A DNA stretch of 64,000 bases, taken from assembly GCA_900239685.1 (NCBI GenBank), contig OENT01000019.1, positions 326,439-390,438 on the forward strand, written 5' to 3'. Numbering within the stretch: position 1 is the first letter of the stretch; every line of letters begins with the position of its first letter. Both the position numbers and the translations under genes were made by a program. The DNA is from Rotaria macrura (taxonomy: Eukaryota; Rotifera; Eurotatoria; Philodinida; Philodinidae). The notes under the pieces are model-generated. The model saw only the letters and a list, made by a program, of their open reading frames with translations. It was not told where the DNA came from and searched no databases. This document shows positions 15,577 to 28,450 of this stretch, one piece after another.

Positions 15577-17311
15577 TCATTCGACTGTAATATGTGATAA
15601 ATAAACAGATGTTTGTGCACCATTTGCAGTTGACACGTATTCTATACCTAGTTCTTTCAAATCATTTAATTCACCGGCTGGAACTTTGCTTAAGTCAAGT
15701 GACAACACTGTTGCTCCGTAATTGTTTAGTTGAAATGCACCTGAATCATACCATTTCCATGAAGACCCTGCTTTTATGTAAAGTTTTGCATTTATTACAC
15801 CATTATTAGCGAAACCCCATGGAGCTACACGTGCATTAGCAGTCAATAGTCTACGTCCACTAACTTGAAAAGTTGATTGTTGATTGGTAAAGAGCATGTA
15901 ACTACCACCTTGTGTTAAGGAAATGTCGATTTTAAGACTATTTGTTGATTTCACAACGAATTCATTGGACTGCCATGGACCACCGACTATATTCGATCCT
16001 TTCCATTCACCAACACCATTGGAAAAATTGTAGAGAATTGTACTCGTTCCCGTTGGTGTACTGCCACCAATGAAATTAATATTACCACGATTGATGAGTT
16101 TTTGATTATTGAAAAAATTGTAAGCATTCTGGTTTGTTACTGGTGACCAACCATCATTCCATGATAAGAAATAAGTAATTCGCGGAAATTTTGATTGTAT
16201 TGCAGTCAGCCTTTTAAAAATTTGTTAACGTGGCAATGAAAACTTTAGCTCAAATTTTAAACATTACCATCTAGTATAATCGAATTGACCATTGGTCGTA
16301 CTTGGACCAACTTCACCGAGTGCAAAAGGTTTGTTCAAATTGATCATTTCATCATAACCTTTCATCGAGTTCTAAAAAATTTACATGTCATTATGATAGG
16401 GCAGACTTTTTTCTCTCTTACTGGATCATCAGTGTAAACATCAAGTGCAACGATATCAACAAAATTATCACCTGGATAATAGCTCGATGGATTCTCTCGA
16501 CTTTGGTCGGGTGAATAGACCCAAAGAACATTATGTAATCCTTTTGTTTGTGTCAAGTAATTGAACATGTGTCTCCATACATTCTTGAACAATTCGGTAT
16601 CCTATCAAGAACTTGACATTGCTAGTAAAATTGCAGAGTACGAAAATTTATATTCTACCTGATTACACCAATAGAACCAATCTCCATTCATTTCATGGAG
16701 CGGACGATATAGAACAGTGATACCTGCTCGTTGTAAATCATCTAAACCTTGAGCTATTCTATCAAGAAATCGATTCCATCGTCTTCCCGTTTCTGTATTG
16801 GAATTGGTTAAGTCAGCAAAATTTAAATTCATTCTATCTTTATAACCACCACCGTTGGGTGACACTGGATTCGGCAAGTGCATATTTACGGTAACTAGAC
16901 CGCCCATATTCCAATGATTTTTCAATGATGGATTACACGAATAATCAATAATGATTTCTGGTGGTGTTTTAAAGTTCCAACCACATGCATAGTCACAACC
17001 AAGAATAGCAGGTACTTTGCCTGTTTGTCGAGAAATTTCATCGATCTGATCAGTACCGAATGTATCAGGACTGTAGCCAGCAAATTGACCAGAAAGAACT
17101 TTGCCTACGAATGCAAGATTCAATATGGATAGTAAAAAAATGCCAACATTTTCCCTTTTTCTAATCATTTACCTTGTCGCGGCAGGTCGGCAATGTATCT
17201 CAGAATTTGTTTTGTTTTCTCATTAGCGTTTGCGTCAGCCGTTTGTTGCGATAAACACGAATTTACCACAATCAAAAAGAGGAATACATGGATACACCAT
17301 TTACACTGCAT
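15577..17311 (-). CDS. GH26 endo-beta-1,4-mannanase with C-terminal carbohydrate-binding domain
   Basis: Exons 17311-17173, 17104-16659, 16601-16422, 16371-16268 and 16210-15577 join in phase to 500 residues. Exon 1 encodes a signal peptide (VFLFLIVVNSCLS) and the start of the mature protein, so the product is probably secreted and cleaves plant or algal mannans. GH26 landmarks: GKVLSGQFAGYS near the N-terminus; LYRPLHEMNGDWFYW, whose Glu is the acid/base; FALGEVGPS, whose Glu is the nucleophile; then YFLSWNDGW. From about residue 350 a beta-rich region (YNFSNGVGEWKG onwards) resembles the galactose-binding-like jelly roll fused to bacterial mannanases. The four introns are 57-68 bp and GT/AG. 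The family is bacterial and fungal, so acquisition by horizontal transfer followed by intron gain is inferred. Confidence 0.9.
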
Positions 17312-17360
17312 TTTTTTTTGCAATCGATCTGTCTTTTCTGATTGTATACAACAGCCTTCT

Positions 17361-17370
17361 TATTATATAA
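17361..17370 (-). promoter_or_regulatory. TATA box of the mannanase
   Basis: The minus strand reads TTATATAATA about 50 bases upstream of the ATG at 17311, the expected spacing for a TATA box with a short 5'UTR. Confidence 0.5.
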
Positions 17371-19045
17371 GTATGCATCTAATCTTGTAAAGTATCAATT
17401 TTCGTTCTCTAATTCTTTTATTTTTGTACTTGAATTAACCAGGTGCTTGTGATTAAAATAGAAACTTGGTTTCAAATTTTAATTAAAAATCATGCTGAAA
17501 CTCTGTCGAATGCATTGGAATGATTATTTTGGAATGAAAATACTTCACAAATATATTTACTGTTTTCAATTAAATCAAAGAAATAATCTCTTAGATAATA
17601 CTCTCGGAGCAAACGAACCTACATTATGAGTATTTCTATTTATGTCCAAATATGTTGCCATGATTGCTGAAAGATAGCAACTATTCTTTTTAGAAAATAG
17701 TTTTCTATCATCTGATCCTTCTTTTTGAAGATTTATTTGTTTCAATGATTAGTATACATTTTCTAACTAGATCGAATATTTCGGAACATGTACATTAAAC
17801 GATACACACAATGAAAATCCCACGCATAGTTTAATCTTTGAAAAGTAAAATAACTACTAGCATATATACTAAGATGAAACTGGAATTGATTTTTTTTAAA
17901 ATAGTTGCGATGAAACACGCTGTTGCACAACTATTCTCACTCACATTTCATCGTTTGGTCATGCTTGAATACGTCAATGAATTCTTTTTCTTTTCTTTTC
18001 GTTAATTATTAACAACCTGTTTAGTTGTTTCCCTGAAGTTTTTTCGTGTTAAATACTCGTTTTCTTGTGAACTTGAATGTAATGAATGAATATTTTCGTT
18101 ATTTTTTCACACCATCAAATATGAGATATTTGAATTTCATCAGTCAACTTTTCTTATCTGATGAGAAGTGTTACAGAGTAAAGAAAATAGAAACGAAGAA
18201 TTTAATTACACGCATCGATCTGATTTTTTTTTTCATTAATGTGTTTCTGTAAAAAAAAATGACAAGTATTTCTGCAATTTTCTTTTTTAAAATAGCGTTG
18301 ACTCTAAGTTACTTCACTATCCATTGTCGAATTAAAGTAAAATACAAATGTCAACAGAAACAGATCGATTTTGTTATTTTTCAAAAAGTAACAAATGTAT
18401 TCTCTTGTCTATTTACTTTCGGATTTTCGCATGTCAGAATGTCACATTAATTTGTCTAGAAATCAGTAACAAAATGTTATACAATAAAGTTTTCGGCTTA
18501 AAAGAACGACTTTATTGTTTTCAATTTACTCTCGTATTAAAATCATCAATTACATCAATCGACGGCAAATTTTCGCCAATCTTTTTTTTACATTGTTTAG
18601 AGAAATATGTGTCGATATTTGCGACGACTAAATCTGTCGTCTAAAACAACATCAAGAGAAAATTTCAGTTCAACTATTGAAGATTTAGAATTGTTCCACG
18701 ATAGCAGACGAATGCACATCTAATCAATGAGGATATAAGTAGCTGATTTATTCAAATCATATGCTCGCTGTAAAATCCAGACTGCTCTTTTTTGGTTGTT
18801 CTAAAAATAATGTATAAACAATTTTTATTTATTTAGTTTGATGTTTGAAAGAAAGAAAGAAATAGTTTTTTGATTGAAAATTTCTCATTCTTTACATCAA
18901 TTTTTCTGCTTTCTTTTTCTTTTTAAAACTGATCAAATCATACTGTGTTTTGATGTTTGTTTAGTCCAGTAAGACGTCACTTCACCATTTCCTCTTTTTT
19001 TTTACTTTGATGAAAGAAAGGCATAAAAACTCACCTGTACAGTGA
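17371..19045. other. Intergenic between divergent genes
   Basis: AT-rich spacer between the start of the mannanase (-) and the start of the GM2A-like gene (+). T-rich runs give several open frames around 18046-18644, but no coding signature was seen. Confidence 0.45.
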
Positions 19046-19917
19046 ATGCATTTTGTTTTCTTGCTTGCCAAACAAAACTTAAATGCGACAGTAAGTGAAG
19101 AAAATACACAGCGTGTACATGTCGTTTCAATAGTCAGTTAGTCACTCCCACATTGATTTTATTATTTGGCTCATATAAAATTAAGGTTTTGTATACTGTT
19201 TATTTAGTTTTAGTGACCTGTTCTATTTTAAGATTGAAATATTATTTAACTCGGTGACCGTTATTGCAATGATTTCATATCTATGCATTGTTTTTCTTCA
19301 TTTGGTAAAGTTGATCGATTATAATGTATGCTACTTGAACTTGTTGAAAAATGAACTACTTTCTAGACTTTGGTAACTTCTGAAATATCATGGGAAAATT
19401 GTGATGGTGACTCGAACCCTATTAAATTGCTCAATCTTACTATAACACCACATCCGATTAAAATACCTGGTTCTGTTTCCATAGAAGTCGGTATTCATAC
19501 TAGTCAAGATTTAACTAGTACCATCAAAGTTTGTACTCGATTAAAATCATTCTCTCATAAACTAATGATTATAATGACATACTAGGCGGAATTGACATTG
19601 TATAGAAAATTATTATTCAGTTCTGTCTTTATTCCATGTGTTAGTGGTATTGGTTCATGTGTCTATGACGATGTTTGTGCCCTTTGTCGACAATGTGGTT
19701 GCCCGCTGAAAGCTGTGAGTACACTGATAAATATAAACTTTTGAAATCATCAGAATCTATATTTTAGGGTGATCATATATTAAGTGTTCCAATCACAATT
19801 CATGCTAGTTCATGGGCACTCGTTGGTAGCTATCAAGGACACGTAGACATAAAAACAGATACAAACAAAATAGGATGTGTTAAAGTTAGTAATGTACATA
19901 TTGCATCAAATAAATAA
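19046..19917 (+). CDS. GM2A: GM2-activator-like lipid-binding protein
   Basis: Exons 19046-19090, 19367-19528, 19586-19714 and 19768-19917 join in phase to 161 residues. The body matches the GM2 ganglioside activator family, a lysosomal lipid extraction protein with a beta-cup fold: ISWENCDG at the start of the domain, ITPHPIKIPGSVSIEV, FIPCVSGIGSCVYDDVC, CGCPLKAGDH and a terminal IGCVKVSNV. Eight cysteines are in the family order. The loop between the third and the sixth cysteines is much shorter than in vertebrates. Exon 1 (MHFVFLLA...) is a weak signal peptide and the least certain part. AATAAA at 19944 follows the stop closely. Confidence 0.75.
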
Positions 19918-20454
19918 TGAAAAGCGTGAAGTATATTTTTCACAATAAAATTTGTGTTTTGAATCTGCCAGTCAAACAGAACAAAGATTTTTTTGTATAA
20001 TTATTAAAATAAAATACACGATTATTGGACACTAGTAGCCAGAATGCTTGATGTTAATTTTAAAGTATTTTTGTGTCCATTGCAATTAATGATTAACAGG
20101 TAAAGAAAAACCTTGACGTATCGATGACGCGACGAACTTGAATGAAATAAAATAACAAGTATTTTTTCTTTCATCACATGAACGAATGATCGAATTCTAA
20201 ATAGGAATGAATCTTTCTATCTAATTGCTTTTATCACGAAAACAAGGAATATTTATTGTCCTAATCTCAATACTTTCGGGAATATCTCAGATAATAACGT
20301 AGGCCAATATATAATTCTAATTCATATAGTCTATTTAGAATATCATTAGCACTCAATAATCACATTCATGAGTTGTGATCTACTATTTAAAGACATCGAA
20401 AAAGAAATATTCCATATCATTTATTTCATTCTCTTATCATTCATTGTATCCAAG

Positions 20455-20748
20455 ATGTTTCAACAAAATCTACTCGTGATGTTTATCGTTGCTACGTCAC
20501 TTTTTATCATGGTTCATATGTGTAGTATCAATAATAATCCTGATGAATTTCGACGTTATCAGCGCGGCTTTGGTAATCGCCGTGCTTTAGCTACAGCTTT
20601 AAAGCATCATTATGCAAAAGAAAGTCTAGTTGGACCTGATAATCAAGACAATATTCGAGCTGATAAATATTTATTCTCAAATTCATACGACACAATAGAA
20701 CAAAACGATTTAACTCAGCAACAACAACCGGCTATTCATTTTAGTTGA
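20455..20748 (+). CDS. Small secreted protein, candidate peptide precursor
   Basis: A 97-residue ORF starting at the internal ATG (20455), chosen because it opens with a signal peptide (LLVMFIVATSLFIMVHMCS). The longer ORF from 20368 adds a hydrophobic stretch with no obvious role. After the signal come two Arg-Arg sites, FRR and NRR, flanking a seven-residue YQRGFGN segment, then ALATALKHHYAKE and an acidic, Gln-rich tail. This layout resembles a neuropeptide or hormone precursor, but no amidation Gly precedes the dibasic site and no known family is recognised. AATAAA at 20788 lies 40 bases after the stop, supporting a real transcript. Confidence 0.5.
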   Translation: MFQQNLLVMFIVATSLFIMVHMCSINNNPDEFRRYQRGFGNRRALATALKHHYAKESLVGPDNQDNIRADKYLFSNSYDTIEQNDLTQQQQPAIHFS

Positions 20749-20799
20749 AAAAAACATAGAACTTTCTTTGTATGAATTAAATGATTTAATAAAATAATT

Positions 20800-20982
20800 T
20801 TAACATTTTCCACATAAATGAAGACATTCAAAAGCAAAGGTTTCACTTTCGTCACATAATGCTTGATTTTCTATAAGACAGACTTCGACATCAATATTGG
20901 GTTTCGGGCAATCAACTAAAGATATAAATGAAAACAGACATAGTTCATAGATAACAATGAACCGAACCATCTTCATATTCAC
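20800..20982 (-). CDS. Small secreted ShKT-like six-cysteine protein
   Basis: A 60-residue ORF with a hydrophobic N-terminus (FIVIYELCLFSFISLVDC) and six cysteines ending ECLHLCGKC. The terminal C-x3-C-x2-C with three earlier cysteines is the spacing of ShKT domains, which occur in many secreted animal proteins including metalloproteases and channel-binding peptides. No function can be deduced from one domain. A CTTTAG precedes the Val-Asp-Cys, so that part may be the second exon of a longer gene. It is tail-to-tail with the preceding gene, the stops being 50 bases apart. Confidence 0.45.
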   Translation of the reverse strand: MNMKMVRFIVIYELCLFSFISLVDCPKPNIDVEVCLIENQALCDESETFAFECLHLCGKC

Positions 20983-22305
20983 GACCGTTTCTATTATCTA
21001 GACAATAAAAAGACCAACCATCTCTAGTTTTTGCTAGATCTCCATTATAAAAATCAATATTATATTCCAATGGTGAAGATGCTGTTACTGTACTTGTTAG
21101 AAGAATATAATATCAGGAATGGAAACCACATGCATAGCTTCGTCTCTCACTGAATCTGAAAATCATCGATGTCATCATTTCAATAATTTCTGTTACTAGC
21201 ATACTTCGAAAAGAAACGAGAAAAGTATGCTAACTTATTAGTATTTTTTTTCCTACTTTTACTTGTACTATTGATAAAAAATGCTGTTCCATATCCATTG
21301 CACTTTTAATTAGCACGAAAATATATTTCCAACCTATTATGGTTATCAACAGCGTATGTAGACCCGTAGAAGCCTACCAACAACAGTATCGATCAATAAT
21401 TACTATGTACTCTAGTGTTAGATAAGATCTAGTGAAACGTTTTGATCTTTACGATTTCTGTATACGATACAGTTTGAGCAACTATTTGAAACGAAAGGCT
21501 TGCCATTATCAAAAGCAGTTCCAGGGCATTCATAACACTGAAAAGATATTTTATGAGATGTTTTTATTCTTGTTCTACCATCGGCTGTCGCAGATGTTGA
21601 TTTCATGATGGATGATATTAGAATAATAGTGCTAAGAGATTCTAGATCATGAACGGAAAGTTTCTAACATATTGCCGTCCGTCTAATCAACTAATTTTTG
21701 CACGAGTATAAAAGTTATCTATATCAATTCTGTAGCATCAATCTGACGAACAAAGATATGTTATTCATTCATCATATTCTCCAATAGCTCCTCGTAATTC
21801 ATTGCCACATGTACAACAACTCGGTTCGAATTGTTGATATCAAAAATGCACTCACAGTCAATTTTTTTGCATTGATATGTATCATCTCTGTTGCTGTGTT
21901 GTCAACAGCACAATCTGAAGAATAATAACAGTACATCAATGAGCCCTTTACTGGTGATGGTGTTTGAAGATTTGTTCATGTTCGAAGACACACTTTTATA
22001 GTTTGAACAGCTAGAGTGATTGTTTTTTTTTATTGCTATTCCGTGATGATAGACAAGTCTGTACCCGATAGATTTTTGTTTCAATGAATACCATTGTATC
22101 TATTTTTTCAATAAAATTCACGAAATAAAAACGACAAAAACGATGTCAATCATGAAAGCTTATAGTATCGTATTTTTCTTGTTGACGTGAAGTATTCGAC
22201 TACTTCGACTCACTTTATTTTCATTTATAAATAGTAAACAAAACGTGCAATATAGTTTTTTTCTTATATTAAGAATAAAAAAGAGACTATTTTATTGACA
22301 AATAC
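20983..22305. other. Intergenic with scattered coding-like fragments
   Basis: On the minus strand around 21000-21100 there is an open, coding-looking stretch (GDLAKTRDGWSFYC) not joined to any exon. On the plus strand 21858-21920 encodes a signal-peptide-like FFALICIISVAVLSTAQ that lacks an in-frame ATG. Both may be remnants of small secreted proteins. Confidence 0.3.
21418..21606 (-). CDS. Possible exon of a small cysteine-rich protein
   Basis: An open frame containing FQCYECPGTAF and SNSCSNCIVYRN. The CYEC and paired C-x2-C resemble the start of Ly6/three-finger-type domains, but the later cysteines and a signal peptide are missing, so this could be one exon or a fragment. No partner exons could be assigned. 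Confidence 0.25.
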   Translation of the reverse strand: MKSTSATADGRTRIKTSHKISFQCYECPGTAFDNGKPFVSNSCSNCIVYRNRKDQNVSLDLI

Positions 22306-25300
22306 TTAAGAAAATACGGCTCCAATGTCTTCTTCGTTTTCGCTTCCCTCCTCTTCAACAGGTAATAAGATACCTGGCTGTAGGCTATATGTTGATTGTT
22401 CCGATTCGGTCGGTATCATAGTCGTCTCTTGTTCTTGTTGTGGCGGCGATTCATCTTTTGGAAATGGCTGCTTTTTTATTTTACCTGTTTTAATATCAGA
22501 ATGCCAGTATTCAGGTGACCAAATATCAGGCACGCTCCCATCACTGACATTATTATCGGCAACATTTTGAATATAATTTGTTAAAGTTGTCATTGATTTA
22601 TTGTCTTTTCCAGAAAATACTGGTGTCACTGGCTAGAGAAAATCGAAATATATTTTTTTTAATTAACTTATGATTCTTAGCATCCAAATAGAAAAGTAAT
22701 CGTTTGATTGTTTTCCATATGAAAAACCTACATAAAATATGATTATAATCATCAATGCTTATATTACATTTTAGTTTTTATTTTTATTTTTATTTTTAGT
22801 CACAGAAACAATCACGAATTTTTGTTCTTATGGAAAGCTATGATAGGATTTATTGATTGCGAGTTATATTTAATTTAACTGGCTGTCGGCTTAGTTTTTT
22901 AGTAATAGATTCATGCTGAATACTTATTAATAACATGTTACAACTATGTACTAATATGATTTTTGTCTTGGGAGCCAACATTTTCCGAATCGTTAAGAAT
23001 AGAATGAACTTCGATTCTATAAATATATTTAGTGGTACTGAAAACTTCAATGAAAATGAAGCATGCTTCTTTGTTATCACATGCTATCTTGAATTTGATT
23101 CAAGTGTTGTCTCTTCTCGTATCATAAAGTACTGTGCTTCTTCAATATAAAATATTTCGAAAGAATAAGAAAGAATGATTTTGATTGAAATTCTTAAGAT
23201 TGACATATATTCACACAATTGAAGTTGTTAATATTTTCAGTTTTAATGTAATCTCTTCTTCTGCTGAAAAACTTTAATTCAAATGTCTATAAAGATTCTT
23301 CACACAGCCATATGAACAATCATCCTTGTAACGTTGTCATATTCTTAACAATATTAATTCATAAGTATAATATGAAATGCAATGCTATCTAAAACTCAAC
23401 GATAATTACCCTCGGAAACATTTTATGAGTAAGATTTCATAGTCCATGTATATACATCAAAAGAATATTGCTAGACATGAAATATGATTTGCACGTAAAT
23501 CAACTTACCCTATCCATAATTGGTGCAATTAATCTTTCCATAGCAGCTGCTAAACGTAGATCTTTTTCTAAACTTGTTATTTTTTCCCAAATTGTATTTT
23601 TCGTATTTAATTTTCGAACTTCATTTCGAATTTCTTGTACGATAGGAACATCTTGACTTATATTACAATGATAAGCTTCCAATGCTTCTTTTAATGATCT
23701 AATTTCAAATAATAGAATAGAGAAAGTATTTCGATGAAATCATAAATTTCTTCTTCTTACTGAATAACAGCATGCTCTTTTTCGATTAAATATCGACTCT
23801 GTAAAGTATCAATGATGTCTTCGCTTGCTGATTCTAAAAGAACAAGAGCACTTGGCGATGCTGCTCGTACTAGTGGACTTTTATCATATCGAACAGCCCA
23901 TAGAAGAACACTACGACATTTTTCATTTGTCATTCCATATAGACCAAGTGCTAAAATGTGAACATTAAAGAATAATTTAGAAAAAACAAGGTTTACCTTC
24001 AACAGCTGAATATCGAACTTTTTCAATGGGATCGTATTCAACACACTCAATAAGTAAATTTCTTATTGTTTCATCACGTAATTGTAATTTGTATGTAGTA
24101 CGACATGCATGATCACGTACACTGACATGACCATCTTTGAAGCATCTCAAAAATGGTTGCATTAATTTAGCCGTTAGAACACCTGAGAAAAATGTTTTCT
24201 TAATCTATGTAAATCTTTTTAAAAATCCTAGTTCGATCAACAAACCAAGATAACCAATAAGTTTCAAAGCTTCTACACGATCTTGCCAATGTTGACTTTG
24301 TAAGCGTACGACCACTTCTTCATGTACTGCTTGACCACAACCACATTTACCTAAAGCTTGGCCAGCAACACGACGTACACTACTATTCAAATCTTGCCAC
24401 ATGAGATGAATCAATTTTTGTGTTATATCCTATGAGAAAATGCTTTTGTTCTTTGAAAATTTCATGCATTTTACAATGAGTAGTCTACTTTATTCGGCCG
24501 AGATTTAAGTAATGGAAATAGTTTACATGCAACTATTCGATCATTAGCATCAGCAGAGTTCAAATATTCTCCAGCTAGACTGTGTACGAGATTCTATCAA
24601 AGATGATAGCAAAGAGAATAGAATATTGATTGAAAATTTCACATGTGAAGGTAAGTACCGTTCGTTGACTTAATTTAGCTAATGAAAGAATAAGTTGTTC
24701 TCGTGTGACTTCATCTTCAGCATCGAAATAATTTTTTAGTAACTCATTTATGACATCGGATGTTGACACGTTAAGACTAACTAAACATTGAGCAGCAGTT
24801 AGTTTATCATCAGGACTACCATGTGCAATACAATGACGAAGAATCGGTTCTATCTAGAACATACGTAGATGAAAATATTCGTTTTTAATTACAAAGTTTT
24901 GTCTTTCAATAAAAAATGAATTACTCGTGACGAAGGACGACGCAATGTAACAAGTGCAATGGCAGCAGCTGACTGTATACGTTCTTGAGAATCATCAAGC
25001 AGAGAATGTATAGATTCAAGTAACTTTTCAGGAAGAAGATGAACTTTTAAACCAAGATCTATATGTATATATATATATATAGCAAAGAGACATAACTAGT
25101 TGTGTGAAAGAATATTTAAATTTTTCATTGTACCAATTTCTTTTTGAGTAAGATATTGAGCAGCTCGACTACAAACAACAATAGCCGTAAAACGAACCTA
25201 AATGAAATGATATTATAGTTGTATATTGATTGGTTGGTGGATAATATAAAAGTAAGAAGAAACAAACATGTGCATGAATATCATGCAAATCTTGATTTAA

Positions 25301-28300
25301 CTCGTCAACATCAGCATCAAGCCATTGACTTCCAACTTGCCATTTTCGTCTCCATTCTTGAAAACAAAAATAACCATAATATTTTGTTTTTCGATAATAA
25401 AATTCGAGCAACTATTCACCTTCAATAATTCGACTAACAGTTGTATTTGATTTTAATATTTGATGTAATCGAGCATCAAGTGTTGCTGGCAGAAGCAATG
25501 AGAGTGATAAATCATTCACATCAGGTACTTGTGTTGGATGCTAAGAATATATAAAAAAGAATTTTAATATTCTACTTATTTAATTTCATTTTAATATTAA
25601 CATTAGTTTAAGCAAAAAGAAGTAGCCAATAATAAGTAGATATCAACATAAAACAAAATGAAAACAAAAACCTGTGCAAAAAAAGCTTGAATTGCTGCTG
25701 CTCTCTGAATTTCCTGTTCTGAGATGGTCATTTGCATGTGTGGGCTCTAAAAAATCAGTGCAAAATAGTGTGGTGTCGTGTAAAAGCACATTTATTTCGT
25801 GCTAGAAATTGATAGAGAAATATTCCAATACGATAAGTTATTCATCAATGAAAATACCGTTTCTTTAACTTCAGGTAAAGCTTTCCAACGACGAAAACCT
25901 CTTGAAGGTTTTCGTCGATCATATAAAGCTGACGGTTCAATTTCAAGAGCTAATTAAAAAAATGAATGATCACTAATAGCAATAAAAACAACCAATCGAT
26001 CCTTACTCGTAGCCACTGCTTCAGGATTAGGTGGAAGTTGTTTTTGAAGTACTTTATCAAATTGAAGTTGATTCGAAAGTACAATAACACCGGGTTGATC
26101 TGTTGGTCGATGAATATTACTGCCTATAAACAAATGATTTTCGTTGCATTTCATTCCATTGATATATAAACAAGAAGTACACGGATTCGTCTTACCAAGA
26201 AGCATGGCTTGTTCATATGGATGATCCGTTCGATAGACTGTACTCAATATTTTATTTGACATTATACTAGTGAATTGTCTTGTCGGACGAATATGTGTAT
26301 TTCCACTTATGATTTGGTGAGATGGACGAGTTTGTAGCATTGCTGATTGAGAATCAAATTATAACTTCTGTTCGTAAATATAGATATTTGAATTTATCTT
26401 ACCATCTTCTTTTTTCTCTTTTGCTCGTCGTCTTAAACCACGCGGTAAGCGATACAATGGAATTTCTCTTTTAGGAATATCAAGTTCTTGATCAAGCATT
26501 TTGATCTTTGAGCTAAAGAGAATAATTATAATGAATAAATACTTGAATACATATATTTTCTGTCTGACTTTTTTGAATCGTGCGCTTCGTCTTTTCTTTC
26601 TCGAGTGTCAGCTATTGGCAGCTAGAAAAAATGATTATTAGAAAAAGAACTTAATGAAAATAGAAGAATTTTGGCGATTGTTCTACTAGTTCTATTTCTT
26701 GTGGATTGGGTAATTTCGTAATGTTATATGTTTTCTTTAAATATTCGATTAATCGAGCCCGGCGATCCTCTATAAAGAAAATTAAACATATATATATATA
26801 TATTTGCAATTAGAATACTGTCTCATGTACAATAAAGAATACTGTTCGACTAATAAATGTCCATGGAAAACTAAAAAAAACATATGAAAGAAATAGGCCG
26901 ATAGTAAAAGTCGTGCAAGCTATAATTTGATTATTTTTTAGACAAAATCGAGTTCATCCTATAAAAATAAATGAATTCTAGAGTAATCTGAATAGTATTC
27001 GTAGCCTGATATCGTTTTTGTAGTCATTCGTGCACGGTAATGTTCAACAGGAAATTCATCATAGTTTTAAAACTACATTGCTTAAATTTTGACTCTAAAT
27101 TTTATCTTTAGATGTATCTAAAGGAACGTCTTTTTTCTATATTTTATTTTAGACTTTAATGTTGGTTTTAATTCTAAATTACAATAGTTATATGTGTGTA
27201 TTTTTTTACATGACTCATGTACATGAGCACATTCGATGGTCTTAATTCAACATAGGAATATATTGAATAAAATAAACTTTGAGAATAAAAGATTGACCTA
27301 AGAATTTTTAAAAGATTTGAAAAAACAAGATTATTTCAACGTTAGATCTTGTTTCATCTATTAATTTAAGTATTTAGAATAGGAGAATTCATGTTTCTAT
27401 AAGGAAAGATTTTTCTTCTCTAATAGATTAATTTGAATCGGTTAACATATACAGAAATCGTTTTCCAGTAAAATTTTATTTAGTTGCATGATTTTTCTGA
27501 AAATCTATAAACCTCAAGAAGTATACAATTTTCAAAGTCACCACTCCAACACTTCTTCAAATGACAGTTAAATGGAATCATCCAGTCGAACAATATAGTT
27601 GCTTACCATCATGAACATGTTTCAAAATAATAAATTTAGCTGTATTCTCATCCATATGTTCAAACATATATTTATCCCAATTTCGTTCCATTTGTGCAAA
27701 ATCTTTTTCTGCTATAATTCGTGCTTTCCTTCCAATAGCATCATGACCACGCCGTGTGGTATTCGTATTATCACTTGTTTCTTCTGATGATTCAGATCTC
27801 GTTGTCGGTGTTGATTGATCATCTTCAATTGGTTGTTTGTTTACTTCGGTGCCCTCCTCGATATCTTCGACTTCGGTCATGTAAAATAGTGTTTGCGACG
27901 GTCGAAATTTGTTTGGTTCTACAGATATTGGTTTCTGTGCTAGAACTCGACGTGCATGTTCCCATCTCGCTTTAGGTAAATTGATAGGAACGAGTGGTTT
28001 CAAACGACGAGGTAATCGTGGTGAAGTAGTTATTTCACGACTTGGTATATATAAGGATCGGCCATTATAATTCGTAAATGATATAGTTGATGGACACAAT
28101 CTTTGTACAACATCTGTATTAAATTCTAGACCACTACTAACAAAGGTTAGAACACCTGGTTGAACTGGATTCTTGTCATTCAGGAAAGGATTATTTGTTA
28201 TTAATTTCTAATTAGAGAAAAAGAATTCAATTCCCAAAAATAATTATACAAAGTGTAAAATGTTTGTTTGTTTTACTTCGGGAATGGGAATATTCGGTAG

Positions 28301-28324
28301 TAATTTTGTTTTTATTGTTGTCAT
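22306..28324 (-). CDS. HEATR4: HEAT repeat-containing protein 4-like
   Basis: Twenty exons join in phase to 1036 residues, close to vertebrate HEATR4. Exons, in transcript order: 28324-28277, 28207-27607, 26769-26687, 26621-26569, 26512-26403, 26342-26196, 26123-26007, 25949-25858, 25746-25672, 25540-25420, 25356-25268, 25197-25134, 25058-24925, 24853-24659, 24593-24489, 24429-24246, 24182-23997, 23950-23761, 23698-23509, 22632-22306. The first ~400 residues are basic and partly disordered (RLPRGLRRRAKEKKED). From about residue 500 there are helical HEAT-type repeats (QERIQSAAAIALVTLR, SVRRVAGQALGKCG, SVRDHACRTTYKLQ). A charged coiled segment (WEKITSLEKDLRLAAAMERL) and an acidic tail follow. 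Molecular function is unknown. Two introns (26770-27606 and 22633-23508) are about 0.85 kb; the rest are mostly short. AATAAA lies 10 bases past the stop. HEATR4 identity rests on architecture and length, so it is less certain than the HEAT assignment. Confidence 0.7.
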
Positions 28325-28450
28325 TAAATAAGAAAATAATATGCGACTAATATAAGACTTTTCTTTCCACTAATCATTCGATAATAAGAATCTATTTGCA
28401 ATCCATTTTTATTTAGGTTACCTTAGCAAATCCTCTATAATGCTTCTACA
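28325..28450. promoter_or_regulatory. Shared promoter region between divergent genes
   Basis: Only 126 bases separate the two start codons (28324 on minus, 28451 on plus). The stretch is AT-rich with no obvious TATA box for either gene. Both genes would need to start within it unless upstream non-coding exons exist. A TTTATTTAG just before 28415 could act as a trans- or cis-splice acceptor. Confidence 0.4.

Noticed and set aside
21833..21846. GGTTCGAATTG resembling a tRNA T-loop
   Set aside because: No matching acceptor stem, D-arm or anticodon arm around it.
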